Below, piece by piece: positions 16,354 through 24,443 of a stretch of 64,000 nucleotides of DNA. The position numbers were made by a program, and so were the translations under genes. The DNA comes from CBDEFX01 sp965237635 (GTDB lineage Bacteria; Chloroflexota; Dehalococcoidia; Lucifugimonadales; CAUZJF01): NCBI GenBank assembly GCA_965237635.1, contig CBDEFX010000002.1, positions 558,001 through 622,000 on the forward strand, written 5' to 3'. Below the pieces are notes generated by a model. It saw only the letters and a list, made by a program, of their open reading frames with translations, was not told where the DNA came from and ran no database searches. How positions within the stretch are numbered: the stretch's first letter is position 1; the number at the start of each line of letters is the position of its first letter.

Positions 16354-17223
16354 TTAGATAGCGTAGAAGTCCACCATCTGCTGGGCAGACCTTACCTTGG
16401 CCTTTCGCGCCATATCCTCGATACGAGCGTCGAAGGTCATCCGTTCGGCGTCGCGGTAGACCAGGCCGAGAGGCACTCCATCTGTGTTGACGACATCGTG
16501 GGCGCTTGCCAGGTCCCCAGGGTCGTGGTCGTCGGGGATAGCCCAGGCGGTCGGCTCGATGCCCTTCTTGGCGTTGCCCTTCAGCTGGTCATAAGTGTCG
16601 TGGAAGTAGGTACACGGCGATTGCACGTGCACCACCGCGAAGCCCGGGTGATTCATCGCATCGTAGATCATCTCGGACAGGGCTTTCACTTTACTGGAGA
16701 TGCCCGACGCCACATAGGAGACGCCCAGGGTAAGGTAGAGCCTGAGCGCGTTGAGTTGCTCGATCGGATTGCCATAGGGAGTTGAGGTGGTGACCTGCCC
16801 GAGCTCACTAGTAGGCGACCCCTGTCCCTTGGTCAGGCCGTAGACGGCGTTGTCCATTATTACGGCGGCAACGTTGAGGTTGCGGGCGGCTTGCGGAGCG
16901 ATGTGTTCCATGCCGATGCTGAGAAAGTCTCCATCGCCGGCCACGATGACAACGTTGAGGTCGGCCTTCGCCATCTTGACCCCCATGGCCACGGGTAGCG
17001 TCCTGCCGTGAATCCCGTGGAACCCGTAGGGTTGAGCGTCGTCCTCCAATAGGTGGACCATGTTGCCGGAGCATCCTATTCCGGCTATCACAACGTTGTT
17101 CTCGGCGGGCAGCTCGGTCTCGATCCTTCGCTGAGCGACGGCGGCCTCCAGGGCACGCCGGACGCCGAAGTCACCACAGCCGGGGCACCACTCGAAGTCG
17201 TACTCTGGGTTCTTCTTGCTCAT
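16354..17223 (-). CDS. korB: 2-oxoacid:ferredoxin oxidoreductase, beta subunit
   Basis: The 289-residue protein binds thiamine diphosphate: FEWCPGCGDFGVRRAL near the start, IGCSGNM, GIHGRTLPVAMG and the TPP/Mg motif GDGDFLSIGMEH...NLNVAAVIMDN. With KorA it oxidatively decarboxylates 2-oxoglutarate (or another 2-oxoacid) to the acyl-CoA with reduction of ferredoxin. It overlaps korA by four bases (ATGA), a standard coupling. The substrate is a guess; 2-oxoglutarate is the most likely. Confidence 0.9.
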   Translation of the reverse strand: MSKKNPEYDFEWCPGCGDFGVRRALEAAVAQRRIETELPAENNVVIAGIGCSGNMVHLLEDDAQPYGFHGIHGRTLPVAMGVKMAKADLNVVIVAGDGDFLSIGMEHIAPQAARNLNVAAVIMDNAVYGLTKGQGSPTSELGQVTTSTPYGNPIEQLNALRLYLTLGVSYVASGISSKVKALSEMIYDAMNHPGFAVVHVQSPCTYFHDTYDQLKGNAKKGIEPTAWAIPDDHDPGDLASAHDVVNTDGVPLGLVYRDAERMTFDARIEDMARKAKVRSAQQMVDFYAI

Positions 17224-18935
17224 ACCGCGACTCTCTCTTGCCTTTCTGCTTGGACTCTCTCAGCCAACCGCTCGACGAGATCGGTGACCTTGAACGGCAG
17301 CCCCGTGTACTGGGTTATCGATTCCGCGCGCACGCCAAACGAACGGAGTATCGACGAAAACTGGCCCTGGTAGTTGAGCTCAGGCACCAAGACAAGCTCC
17401 TTGAGCCTCAGCTCCTCAAGTAGGGCTGGCGGCAGAGGGTTCAGGTACATTGTGTAATACCATGCAACGTCCTCATCGGCCGCGATGAGCTGCAGGTAGG
17501 CTGCCTGGGCCGGTCCCTTAGAACCGCCCCAGGGCATGACCGCGACGGCCGCATCCGCGTTGCGGCGCTCGTAAGTCCCGTCCTCCAGCAACTTGAGCTT
17601 GCCGAAGCGGCGCTCGGTCATCTCGACGTGACGCTCGCCCAAATGGGTGGTGTCGCCCACACCGTCGTGCTCGCTCCCGTTGGCTACGTAGCTGCCGGGG
17701 CTGCCCGGTACGGGCATCGGTGATAGCTCGACCCCATCGTAGCGCCGGTACCCATTGTCGCCCGCATAGATCTGTCGGTTCTCGACCGCCAGCTTGCCGA
17801 GATCGGGCTTCGGGATGTTTTGCTGTCGCTCCGAGAGGGCATGCTCGCTGAGCAGGATCACCGGCCCCTGATACCTCTCGGCCCAGTTAAAGGCCTGCAC
17901 GGCGGCGTAGAAGCACTCCTCGACCGTACCTGGCGCGATGACGGGCAGACGTACGTCTCCGTGTGCAGGCGTCAACACCGCGAGCAGGTCCGACTGCTCG
18001 GTCTTCGTCGGGAGCCCTGTAGACGGTCCACCGCGCTGAATGTTAGCAACCACTAGAGGGATCTCCGCCATCCAAGCCAGACCCAGTCCCTCGCTCATCA
18101 AAGACAGCCCAGGCCCAGCAGTCGCGCTCATCGCCTTGACACCAGCGTAGCCTGCCCCCACTACCGCCGTAATGGCTTCGATCTCGGAGCTGACCTGGTA
18201 AGCGAACCGTCCAGGACCAACGAAGTTAGGCTGCATCCACATCAGAATGGAGCTGGCGGGAGAAATGGGGTACCCGACGTAGAACTCGAGACCGGCGGCA
18301 CACGCGCCGAGACATATCGCCTCGTTACCATTGATCAGAATTTGCTCGTAGTCTGGTTTGATCGGATCGGCGAACTGGCCGAGGCTAAAACCGCTCTTTA
18401 TCGCTTCGTCCCGGCCTAGCGACAGGGCCATATTGTTCGATTCGATAATGTGGTCGTCACCGGGACGTCCCCTCGTGTACTTCTTTCTGTTGAAATCCTC
18501 GAACATCGACACCGGTATGTTGGCCAGGTGCGCCAGCGCGCCCATAACGACGAAGTTCGCGGCCCTGTTGTTTCCGGTGGACTTGGCGAGCGTCTCGAAC
18601 TTCATGCCGAGGGCGTCGGTCTCGTCATCCAGCTCGAAATCGCCGGAGTTATAGATGACGACGCCGCCCTCGCGCACCTCATCTTTGTGCCGTTTGTAGG
18701 CCTCCTCGTTGAACGCGACCAACACGTCCAGGTCGTCGCCTCGGCTCAGGATCTCCGACGTCGATATCCGCGCCTGCATCCATGTTGGCCCGCCGGTGAT
18801 CTGGGAAGGGAACGTGGCAAATGTCTGGGAGTGGTAGCCTACCTGAGTATGGGCCTGGGCGAAGGCGGTAGCGGAGGTCAATAGACCCTGGCCACCTTCC
18901 CCCGCGAACCGGACCACAAAGTCAGTCTTTTTCAA
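17220..18935 (-). CDS. korA: 2-oxoacid:ferredoxin oxidoreductase, fused gamma-alpha subunit
   Basis: The N-terminal ~190 residues are the gamma domain (VVRFAGEGGQGLLTSATAFA, GGPTWMQARIS), followed by the alpha domain (GNEAICLGACAAGLEFYVGYPISPASSI). I place the start at the TTG at 18935, with GGAGG six bases upstream (18942-18946), giving 571 residues; the open frame extends to 18995 but the extra residues look non-coding. The promoter at 19043-19072 fits this start. It is coupled to korB downstream. Confidence 0.9.
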   Translation of the reverse strand: MKKTDFVVRFAGEGGQGLLTSATAFAQAHTQVGYHSQTFATFPSQITGGPTWMQARISTSEILSRGDDLDVLVAFNEEAYKRHKDEVREGGVVIYNSGDFELDDETDALGMKFETLAKSTGNNRAANFVVMGALAHLANIPVSMFEDFNRKKYTRGRPGDDHIIESNNMALSLGRDEAIKSGFSLGQFADPIKPDYEQILINGNEAICLGACAAGLEFYVGYPISPASSILMWMQPNFVGPGRFAYQVSSEIEAITAVVGAGYAGVKAMSATAGPGLSLMSEGLGLAWMAEIPLVVANIQRGGPSTGLPTKTEQSDLLAVLTPAHGDVRLPVIAPGTVEECFYAAVQAFNWAERYQGPVILLSEHALSERQQNIPKPDLGKLAVENRQIYAGDNGYRRYDGVELSPMPVPGSPGSYVANGSEHDGVGDTTHLGERHVEMTERRFGKLKLLEDGTYERRNADAAVAVMPWGGSKGPAQAAYLQLIAADEDVAWYYTMYLNPLPPALLEELRLKELVLVPELNYQGQFSSILRSFGVRAESITQYTGLPFKVTDLVERLAERVQAERQERVAV

Positions 18936-19042
18936 CAAGTCCCTCCGAGTCGAGCCCTTCGTTCGGCCTTTTCCAACATACCGCCCGGGGCTCACGCCAT
19001 CCGGGCGATTAGGGGTTCATATGGTTGTCTTCGCCTACCAAT

Positions 19043-19072
19043 AATATATCAGCAGGCGACTGGGCGTGTCAA
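19043..19072 (-). promoter_or_regulatory. Strong sigma-70-type promoter for korAB
   Basis: On the minus strand a consensus TTGACA (19067-19072) and TATATT (19043-19048) are 18 bases apart, about 105 bases before the korA start. It is one of the best promoter matches in the window. Confidence 0.6.
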
Positions 19073-19086
19073 ACCTAAAATCTTTG

Positions 19087-19110
19087 TGAACGGCTTCACG
19101 AAGCCGTTCA
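19087..19110. repeat. Perfect 11-base hairpin
   Basis: TGAACGGCTTC and GAAGCCGTTCA flank an AC loop in the gap between korAB and ccmB. There is no following U-tract. Its role is unknown. Confidence 0.5.
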
Positions 19111-19153
19111 CCGGCATCAGCCGACCTCGACTCTCGGGCTGTATCGGCCGCGT

Positions 19154-19178
19154 AGAGACGCCCCGCTGGGGCGTCTTT
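19154..19178. repeat. GAGACGCCCC hairpin, copy 2
   Basis: AGAGACGCCCC and GGGGCGTCTTT pair around GCT, directly after the ccmB stop codon (19179-19181, minus strand). Position suggests it may also end ccmAB transcription. Confidence 0.65.
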
Positions 19179-19853
19179 CTACTCTTCGACGACAAGGTGG
19201 AAGGCGATGGGACACACAACAAGGAAAATGGCGTCGAACGCGGCCAAGAAAGGAAGCCAGCGAGCCAGGTCGCCTAACCCACCGTCTCGAACGACCACAC
19301 CGGAGGCCTCCACTGCCGCGATGATGATCGGAAGCGCCACGGGGAGAAAGAGCATGGGCAGCATCACCTCGCGGGCCCGGGTGTTGACCGCCATCGCCGA
19401 AAAGACCGTGCCGACGGTCGCGGTCCCCAGGGTCGCCAGAACAGCCACAGGGACCAGCTCGGGCACCGCCAGTGACAGATTGAACAGCACGGCGAATATA
19501 GGAAGAACGATCGCCTCTACCAGCAACATGAGCAAGAAAACCGCCAGCATCTTGCCGAAGAAAATGGTGTCCCGACTCACGGGCGCCAGCATGAGGCCGT
19601 GTAAGCTCCCATTCTCCTTCTCGAGCGCAAAAGAGCGCGTCAGCCCCAGGACGCCGCCGAATACGAACGCGACCCACAGGATCCCTGGAGCGACCAGAAC
19701 AACCATGTGAGGTGCGGGCTCGATGGCGAAGTTGAAGACCAGAATGACAAGCAGAGAGAAGACCAGCACCGCGACCACGATGTCCTTCGTTCGCGCCTCA
19801 AGGACAATGTCCTTCCAGAGGACGGCGATCGTGGGTCGCAAGAAGCCGTTCAC
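19179..19853 (-). CDS. ccmB: Heme exporter/cytochrome c maturation permease CcmB
   Basis: The 224-residue protein has six hydrophobic segments and typical CcmB sequence (FALEKENGSLHGLMLAPVSRDTIFFGKM; LPMLFLPVALPIIIAAVEAS). It forms the membrane part of the CcmAB ABC complex that releases holo-CcmE. It starts at GTG 19853, overlapping the end of ccmA by four bases. The ccmAB pair is inverted with respect to ccmCDE. Confidence 0.9.
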   Translation of the reverse strand: MNGFLRPTIAVLWKDIVLEARTKDIVVAVLVFSLLVILVFNFAIEPAPHMVVLVAPGILWVAFVFGGVLGLTRSFALEKENGSLHGLMLAPVSRDTIFFGKMLAVFLLMLLVEAIVLPIFAVLFNLSLAVPELVPVAVLATLGTATVGTVFSAMAVNTRAREVMLPMLFLPVALPIIIAAVEASGVVVRDGGLGDLARWLPFLAAFDAIFLVVCPIAFHLVVEE

Positions 19854-20635
19854 AGGGCAGCTCCAGTATGGCGAAAGTACGTTTCCTTGACAGAATCGGC
19901 GGTCGAGGAGGAATCGATCGGCCCGTGATAGGCTATGCCGCCGTTCGCCAGAATCGCCAGTCCGCGACCTAGCGCCAGGCCCCGCTCCAGGTTGTGGGTC
20001 GTCATTAAGACGGTCCGGAGGGGCCGCGTCGGCTCGGACAGGATACCATCGAGCATCGCTAGGGCCTCCTGATCGAGCCCACTGTCGGCCTCGTCCATCA
20101 ATAGGACCAGCGGGTCGTGGAGAAGCGCCCGAGCGATGCTTAGCCGTTTGCGCATGCCATGGGATAGGGTGCCGGCCCGCTGCTGCAGTCGAGCTGTGAC
20201 CCCGAGTTGCTCGGCTACCGATGAGATGCGGTCGTCCGCCTGGTCTAGCCCAAACATCCGACAGACGAACCGCAGGTTCTCGTAGCCGGTGAGCTCATCA
20301 TACATAAGGGGTTCGTGGGTGACGACGCCGGCGATGCTGCGGATCCCCTGGCCCGATTTGGCCAGGTCTAGCCCAGCCACACTGACTGTGCCCTCATCGG
20401 GCCTGGTCAATGTCGCGAGCACTTTGACCAGGGTCGTCTTGCCCGACCCGTTCGGCCCCAGGACCGTCAGGACCTCGCCCCACGGCACCTCCAAGTCAAG
20501 CTTCCGCAGCACAGGCGTCCTGCCGAACGACTTGCTCAGACCCCGGATTTCGATAGCAGGGCTCTCGGGGGCCGTCGTCGCCGTTATGCCGTCAGAATTA
20601 GGACGTGCCATTGGCTCCTTAAGACCGTCCTCCAC
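19850..20635 (-). CDS. ccmA: ABC transporter ATP-binding protein CcmA
   Basis: The protein has up to 261 residues with Walker A GPNGSGKT, the signature LSHGMRKRLSIARAL and Walker B LLMDEADSGLD (D for the usual P after DE). The start is either GTG 20635 or the in-frame ATG at 20611, which has AAGGAG three bases before it. A ~25-residue N-terminal tail before the ABC domain is probably non-essential. It is the ATPase partner of CcmB; the general family is large, so assignment to CcmA rests on linkage to ccmB. Confidence 0.85.
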   Translation of the reverse strand: MEDGLKEPMARPNSDGITATTAPESPAIEIRGLSKSFGRTPVLRKLDLEVPWGEVLTVLGPNGSGKTTLVKVLATLTRPDEGTVSVAGLDLAKSGQGIRSIAGVVTHEPLMYDELTGYENLRFVCRMFGLDQADDRISSVAEQLGVTARLQQRAGTLSHGMRKRLSIARALLHDPLVLLMDEADSGLDQEALAMLDGILSEPTRPLRTVLMTTHNLERGLALGRGLAILANGGIAYHGPIDSSSTADSVKETYFRHTGAAL

Positions 20636-20836
20636 CTGCGTGCGAGGCTAATCTTGATATCATGTAGCGGGTTGGAAAATTGGCCTGCCGTTGGGAACAC
20701 TTATGATAGCAGAGGGCTGACCAGCGTTAGGATTGAAGAGACGAACGGCTGGCTCTCCGGCTCGCGAAGAAGCTCTTTACTAGACCTACCGAATCTATCA
20801 TACTATTTTCATACCGAGGTAGTACTGGGAGAATCT

Positions 20837-20875
20837 ATGTCCACGATAGCAATAAGCCTTCCGGACGAGGTCTAA
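20837..20875 (+). pseudogene. 5' stub of an RHH antitoxin-type gene cut by IS1380
   Basis: ATG at 20837, preceded by GGGAGA, encodes MSTIAISLPDEV, the typical start of VapB/ParD/RelB-like ribbon-helix-helix antitoxins (a strand followed by LPDEV). The frame stops at once because IS1380 copy B begins at 20877. The rest of the gene is not found downstream. Confidence 0.5.
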
Positions 20876-20876
20876 T

Positions 20877-21663
20877 CCCGAATCCACCGAAGGAGGGCGT
20901 CGGGTTAGCGTCCTGAGGCGGCAAGAAGGCGCTCCTGTGCTTCTGGGATAATGGTTTTGTAGCAAAAAAACGGCCCCGGAAAAGGAGCACCCAGTAGATG
21001 CTGCCACGCAACCACCCCGACCGGATCCAAATCACCTTCGACGACCGCCGCTTGGTGGCCAATGCCGGGCTGCTCCTTCCGGCCACCCTGGCGCGGCACC
21101 TCGGCCTGCCGAACTCGTCCGGCAGCGCCTCGACCTGGGCGATGCCCCGGGGCGGGCGAACACGAGCGACAAGATGATGACGCTGGTGGCGTCTGCGCTG
21201 GCTGGGGGCGACTGCATTGACGACGCCGATGTGTTGCGCACCGGGGGGACGGCCTGCACCCTGGGCGGCACGGTCAAGGCGCCATCCACCCTGGGCACCT
21301 TCCTGCGCAGCTTCCGGTGGGGCCACGTCCGTCAACTCGACCGGGTGAGCCGCGAGTTGCTGGCCCGGGCTTGGCAGGCTGGGGCGGGACCCGGCGACGG
21401 GCCCCTGACCATTGACCTGGACTCCACCATCTGCGAGACCTACGGACTGGCCAAGGAGGGCGCCCGCCACCACGGCTATACCGGCAAGCGGGGCTACCAC
21501 CCGCTGCCGGCCATCGCCGCCGGCACCGGAGACGTGCTGATGTCCCGGCTGCGCGAGGGCCGGGCCAACACCGCCCGCGGCGCCGCCCACTTCCTGCGGG
21601 AGACGGTGGGACGGGTGCGCTACGCCGGGGCCAACGGACGACTCACGCTACGGGCCGACAGCG
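20877..21663 (+). mobile_element. IS1380-family element, copy B (left half only)
   Basis: The left end and first ~790 bp match the other copies. Homology stops after CGACAGCG at about 21663, where an IS3-type remnant begins. The transposase start is at 20998. A missing C near 21110 (CTGCCGAACTC versus CTGCCCGAACTC) shifts the frame. The left flank is CTAAT, not the CTTAG/CTAAG seen at the complete copies. Confidence 0.88.
20998..21663 (+). pseudogene. IS1380 transposase fragment (copy B)
   Basis: It encodes about the first 222 residues of the 441-residue transposase in two frames because of a one-base deletion near 21110. The first catalytic aspartate (IDLDSTICETYG) is kept, the truncation falls right at LRADS, and the rest is lost. 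An open frame that runs across the join to 21749 is a chimera without meaning. Confidence 0.85.
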
Positions 21664-21914
21664 TTCTCCAACGCAAGCTCACCGATCTTAGCGTGAAGGA
21701 CCTTCATATCTACCGGCTTTTCAGCCTGCCCTGTCCCGGCGCCAAATAACTGCGCCGCCCGATCCAGCAACTGGGTCTTCCATTGCGTGATCTGGTTCGG
21801 GTGCACATCGAACTGGCTTGCCAACTCCGAAAGTGTCCGGTCGCCGCGCACTGCGGCAAGAGCCACCTTCGCCTTGAACTCTGCCGAGTGGTTACGGCGG
21901 GGTCGTCTGCTCAT
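21664..21914 (-). pseudogene. IS3-family transposase OrfA, truncated
   Basis: From ATG 21914 the frame encodes MSRRPRRNHSAEFKAKVAL..., the helix-turn-helix OrfA (ELASQFDVHPNQITQWKTQLL) and part of the leucine-zipper helix (VLHAKIGELALEN). It is cut at about 21664; the last residues come from IS1380 sequence. It cannot make the OrfAB fusion transposase. Confidence 0.85.
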
Positions 21915-21985
21915 CTCTCGCTCCTGTCTCCGAGAGCACTATCATGCCCTCAATCAGGCAGCGATTCCACTTATCCCCCTGTTCA
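21664..21985 (-). mobile_element. IS3-family remnant (orfA end)
   Basis: The minus strand carries an orfA start and about 60 bases of upstream sequence. A likely left terminal sequence TGAACAGGGGGATAAGTGG reads inward from 21985. The orfB part and right end are missing; the break coincides with the broken end of IS1380 copy B, so one deletion probably removed both. Confidence 0.55.
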
Positions 21986-22079
21986 GATTTCCGGAGCCAC
22001 TTCTCAACTTGCCTTGCATAATATAGGGGGTATTGTAGTATAAGACCACTACACAGCAGGCCTAACTAGGTGAAGCGAA

Positions 22080-22280
22080 ATGCAGCTAACAGAAGAACTC
22101 TCGGTCCCTCAAGTTGCGACGTATCTCAAAGTGAACGAAGAAACGGTGAGACGCAACATCCGCTCCAAGCGTCTTCCAGCAGTTCGCCACGGTACTCAAT
22201 GGTTTGTCAGCCGCGACGATCTCCTTGTCTTCGCCAGCAGCTACGACCCCAAGTCTGGCCAAGTCAGGCAAATGATCTAG
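22080..22280 (+). CDS. Excisionase/MerR-like helix-turn-helix protein
   Basis: The 66-residue protein fits the HTH_17 family: LSVPQVATYLKVNEETVRRNIRSKRLPAVRHGTQWFVSRDDLLVF. Such proteins act as excisionases of integrative elements or as small regulators. There is no integrase nearby. It lies between IS remnants and the RM genes, so it may be a leftover of the element that brought the island. Confidence 0.75.
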   Translation: MQLTEELSVPQVATYLKVNEETVRRNIRSKRLPAVRHGTQWFVSRDDLLVFASSYDPKSGQVRQMI

Positions 22281-22469
22281 TGGTCCCGTTAGATTCGCTT
22301 TAGCCGTATAGACACCATAAATGATGAGGGATTGCGAATCATGGCAATACGGTGGAGTAAGCTCCCGTTTGGCAGCGAGTCCTCTCCAAGCTAAATCACT
22401 CTTGACGAGATGCGCTCCGTAATCGCCGGGTTGTTGGCAAGCGGCAGATGCATCGGGAGGTGATTCAAG

Positions 22470-23590
22470 GTGCGTGGTGAGATAGAGGAATATACTATGC
22501 AACATACCAAAGAGCCTCAACCCTTCACGGGAGCAACATCGGGGAAGGTGGCTTTGGCCTCTATGGAACCAGCGGATCCTCGGGTGACCACCACCGACCA
22601 AGTCGTCCTGGCTTGCGAAGACAACCTTGATTCCCTCGTAAAAACCCGGTTTGAGGAAGTTCTAGCGAGTTAGCACATCTGAGCGCTACCGTATGTTGGG
22701 GTAGTATACGGAACAGAGACTGTATATTGTACCCAGGCGTGGGCACGGTTGTTCTAATTCGACCTGAACAGACTTTTTACGAGAGAATCAACCTTGCCTT
22801 TACGGCGAGGCTTCCCGATGGCCAGATGAAGCTGGTCGTCACCTCGCCGCCCTACAATCTGGGCAAGGACTACGAGGCTAAGACTTCACTCGACAACTAC
22901 CTTGAGGCGCAGGAGTGCGTAATCAGCGAATGCGTCCGTGTTCTCCATCCTCAGGGGTCGATCTGCTGGCAGGTCGGAAACTACGTCAACAACGGAGAGA
23001 TAGTCCCTCTCGACGCCGTCCTCTATCCCGTGTTCCGGAACCAGGGGCTCAAGCTCCGCAACCGGATCGTCTAGCACTTCGGGCACGGCCTTCACTCCAC
23101 AAGGCGACTGTCCGGGCGGTACGAGACCATCAACTGGTGGACGAAGAACGACGACTACACATGGAGCCTTGACCCAATCAGGGTTCCGTCGAAGTATCCA
23201 GCCAAGCGCCACTTCAAGGGTCCGAACATCGGCAAGCTGTCGGGAAACCCGAAGGGGAAGAACCCGAGCGATGTATGGGAGTTCCCGAATGTCAAGAACA
23301 ACCACCCTGAGAAGACGATCCATCCTTGCCAGTTCCTCGTTGAGCTGGTGGAGCGCCTCGTCCTTTCCATGACGAATGCGGAAGACGCGGTATTCGATCC
23401 CTATATGGGAGTCGGGTCATCCGTCATTGCCGCGCTCATGCACGGTCGTACCGCCTATGGCTGTGACATTGTTCCGGAATACGTGAATATTGCCCGGCGA
23501 CGAGTGCTCCAACTGCACACTGGTAATCTCCGCACTCGTCCAATGGGGAAGCCCATCTATGACCCTGCGAAGCCCAATGGAGGGCACTGA
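22470..23590 (+). pseudogene. Beta-class DNA methyltransferase, split by a MITE and an in-frame TAG
   Basis: Removing the 159-bp MITE and one 8-bp duplicate (22630-22796) restores a single frame from GTG 22470 (perfect GGAGGTGAT five bases upstream), which would encode 317 residues if 23072 is read as sense. The join reads LACEDNL-AFTARLPDGQMK, then TSPPYNLGKDYE (catalytic SPPY, N4-cytosine type) and later FDPYMGVGSS (SAM-binding), the beta order. The TAG at 23072-23074 lies in RNRIV-x-HFGHGLH, where tryptophan (TGG) is expected. With two lesions it is probably inactive. The stop overlaps the endonuclease start (TGATG). Confidence 0.85.
22630..22788 (+). mobile_element. 159-bp MITE, copy 1 (inside methyltransferase gene)
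   Basis: The ends are ATTCCCTCGTAAAAA and TTTTTACGAGAGAAT (15-bp terminal inverted repeats, one mismatch). It is flanked by perfect 8-bp direct repeats CAACCTTG at 22622-22629 and 22789-22796. It has no coding capacity of its own. Copy 2 at 24285-24443 has the same length and is about 88 % identical by eye in inverted orientation. Confidence 0.9.
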
Positions 23591-24285
23591 TGCAGGTCAA
23601 GGCTCGCTACTCACACCTGAACGGCGAGGAATACCTGCTCGTTCACCGCAAGCAGTTGTGGGAAGAAGTGCAAATCGTGATAGCAGAGGTGGATGCCTTC
23701 GCATGCCGGACCAAGGTCTCGAAGGAAAAGACCATGCGAGGGAGAACCCTGTTCTCTCCCACCGACATGAATCAAGCGTTCAAGGACGGGCTCCGTACGC
23801 TAGGGTGGAGTGAACGCCGGAACACTTTCTGGGTGACTGACGACGAGAAGCTTCTGCGCGGTGTCTACGGACTGTCGGAGAACGAGCAGAGACGAAGGAT
23901 TGAGGAAGCTGGGCAGACGCCCATAATGTCCTACAACCAGACTGACTTCGTGAAGGATCGCGTCGCGGTGGAAGTCCAGTTTGGCAAATATGCCTTTGTC
24001 GCACACGACCTGTTCGTCAAGCATCTCAGCTTCTACGTCTCGGACATCATCGACGTGGGTATCGAGATACTTCCCATGAAGAAGTTGGAACGGGAAATGT
24101 CGTCGGGCGTTCCCTACTACGAACGGGATTTGCTGAACGTGCTCCGGCAAGGGCGCGGGGTTCCGGCGGTCCCATTGGTGCTCATCGGCGTGGCCCCGTG
24201 GCCGGTACCTAGTAGAAGAGACACTGCTTCATGTTGGGGAAGGCTCAGCACTGAAGGTTCCGATAGTGGGAGGCCACATACTTGA
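23590..24285 (+). CDS. BglII-family type II restriction endonuclease
   Basis: The 231-residue protein has the catalytic pattern D119-x8-E128-V-Q130 (TDFVKDRVAVEVQFGKY), the same spacing as D84, E93 and Q95 of BglII. The flanking FVAHDLFVKHLSFYVSDIIDVGIEILP and MSSGVPYYERDLLNVLRQGRG also fit the BglII/BstYI group, whose sites contain GATC. It overlaps the methyltransferase stop by one base. The stop TGA at 24283-24285 ends at the first base of MITE copy 2, so the last residues differ from the ancestral tail. An intact nuclease beside a broken methyltransferase is odd. Confidence 0.8.
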   Translation: MQVKARYSHLNGEEYLLVHRKQLWEEVQIVIAEVDAFACRTKVSKEKTMRGRTLFSPTDMNQAFKDGLRTLGWSERRNTFWVTDDEKLLRGVYGLSENEQRRRIEEAGQTPIMSYNQTDFVKDRVAVEVQFGKYAFVAHDLFVKHLSFYVSDIIDVGIEILPMKKLEREMSSGVPYYERDLLNVLRQGRGVPAVPLVLIGVAPWPVPSRRDTASCWGRLSTEGSDSGRPHT

Positions 24286-24443
24286 TTCTCTCGTAAAAAG
24301 TCTGTGTAGGTCGAATTAGAACAAACGTACCCACACCTGGGTACAATATACAGTCTCTGTTCCGTACACTACCCCAACATACGGTAGCGCGCAGATGTGC
24401 TAAATCGCTGGAACTTCCTCAGAACGGGTTTTTACGAGGGAAT
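24285..24443 (-). mobile_element. 159-bp MITE, copy 2 (inverted)
   Basis: It has the same 15-bp inverted ends and length as copy 1 and is flanked by perfect 8-bp repeats CATACTTG at 24277-24284 and 24444-24451. The target sites CAACCTTG and CATACTTG agree at six of eight positions (CAnnCTTG). Confidence 0.9.

Noticed and set aside
16339..16785. A 148-codon plus-strand frame
   Set aside because: It is antisense to korB.
18936..18995. Upstream extension of korA to 18995
   Set aside because: The extra residues are unlike the family and the GGAGG/TTG pair at 18935 is a better start.
19086..19853. Shared 13-mer TGTGAACGGCTTC at the hairpin (19086) and at the ccmB start, as a sign of duplication
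   Set aside because: The similarity does not extend further; it may be chance.
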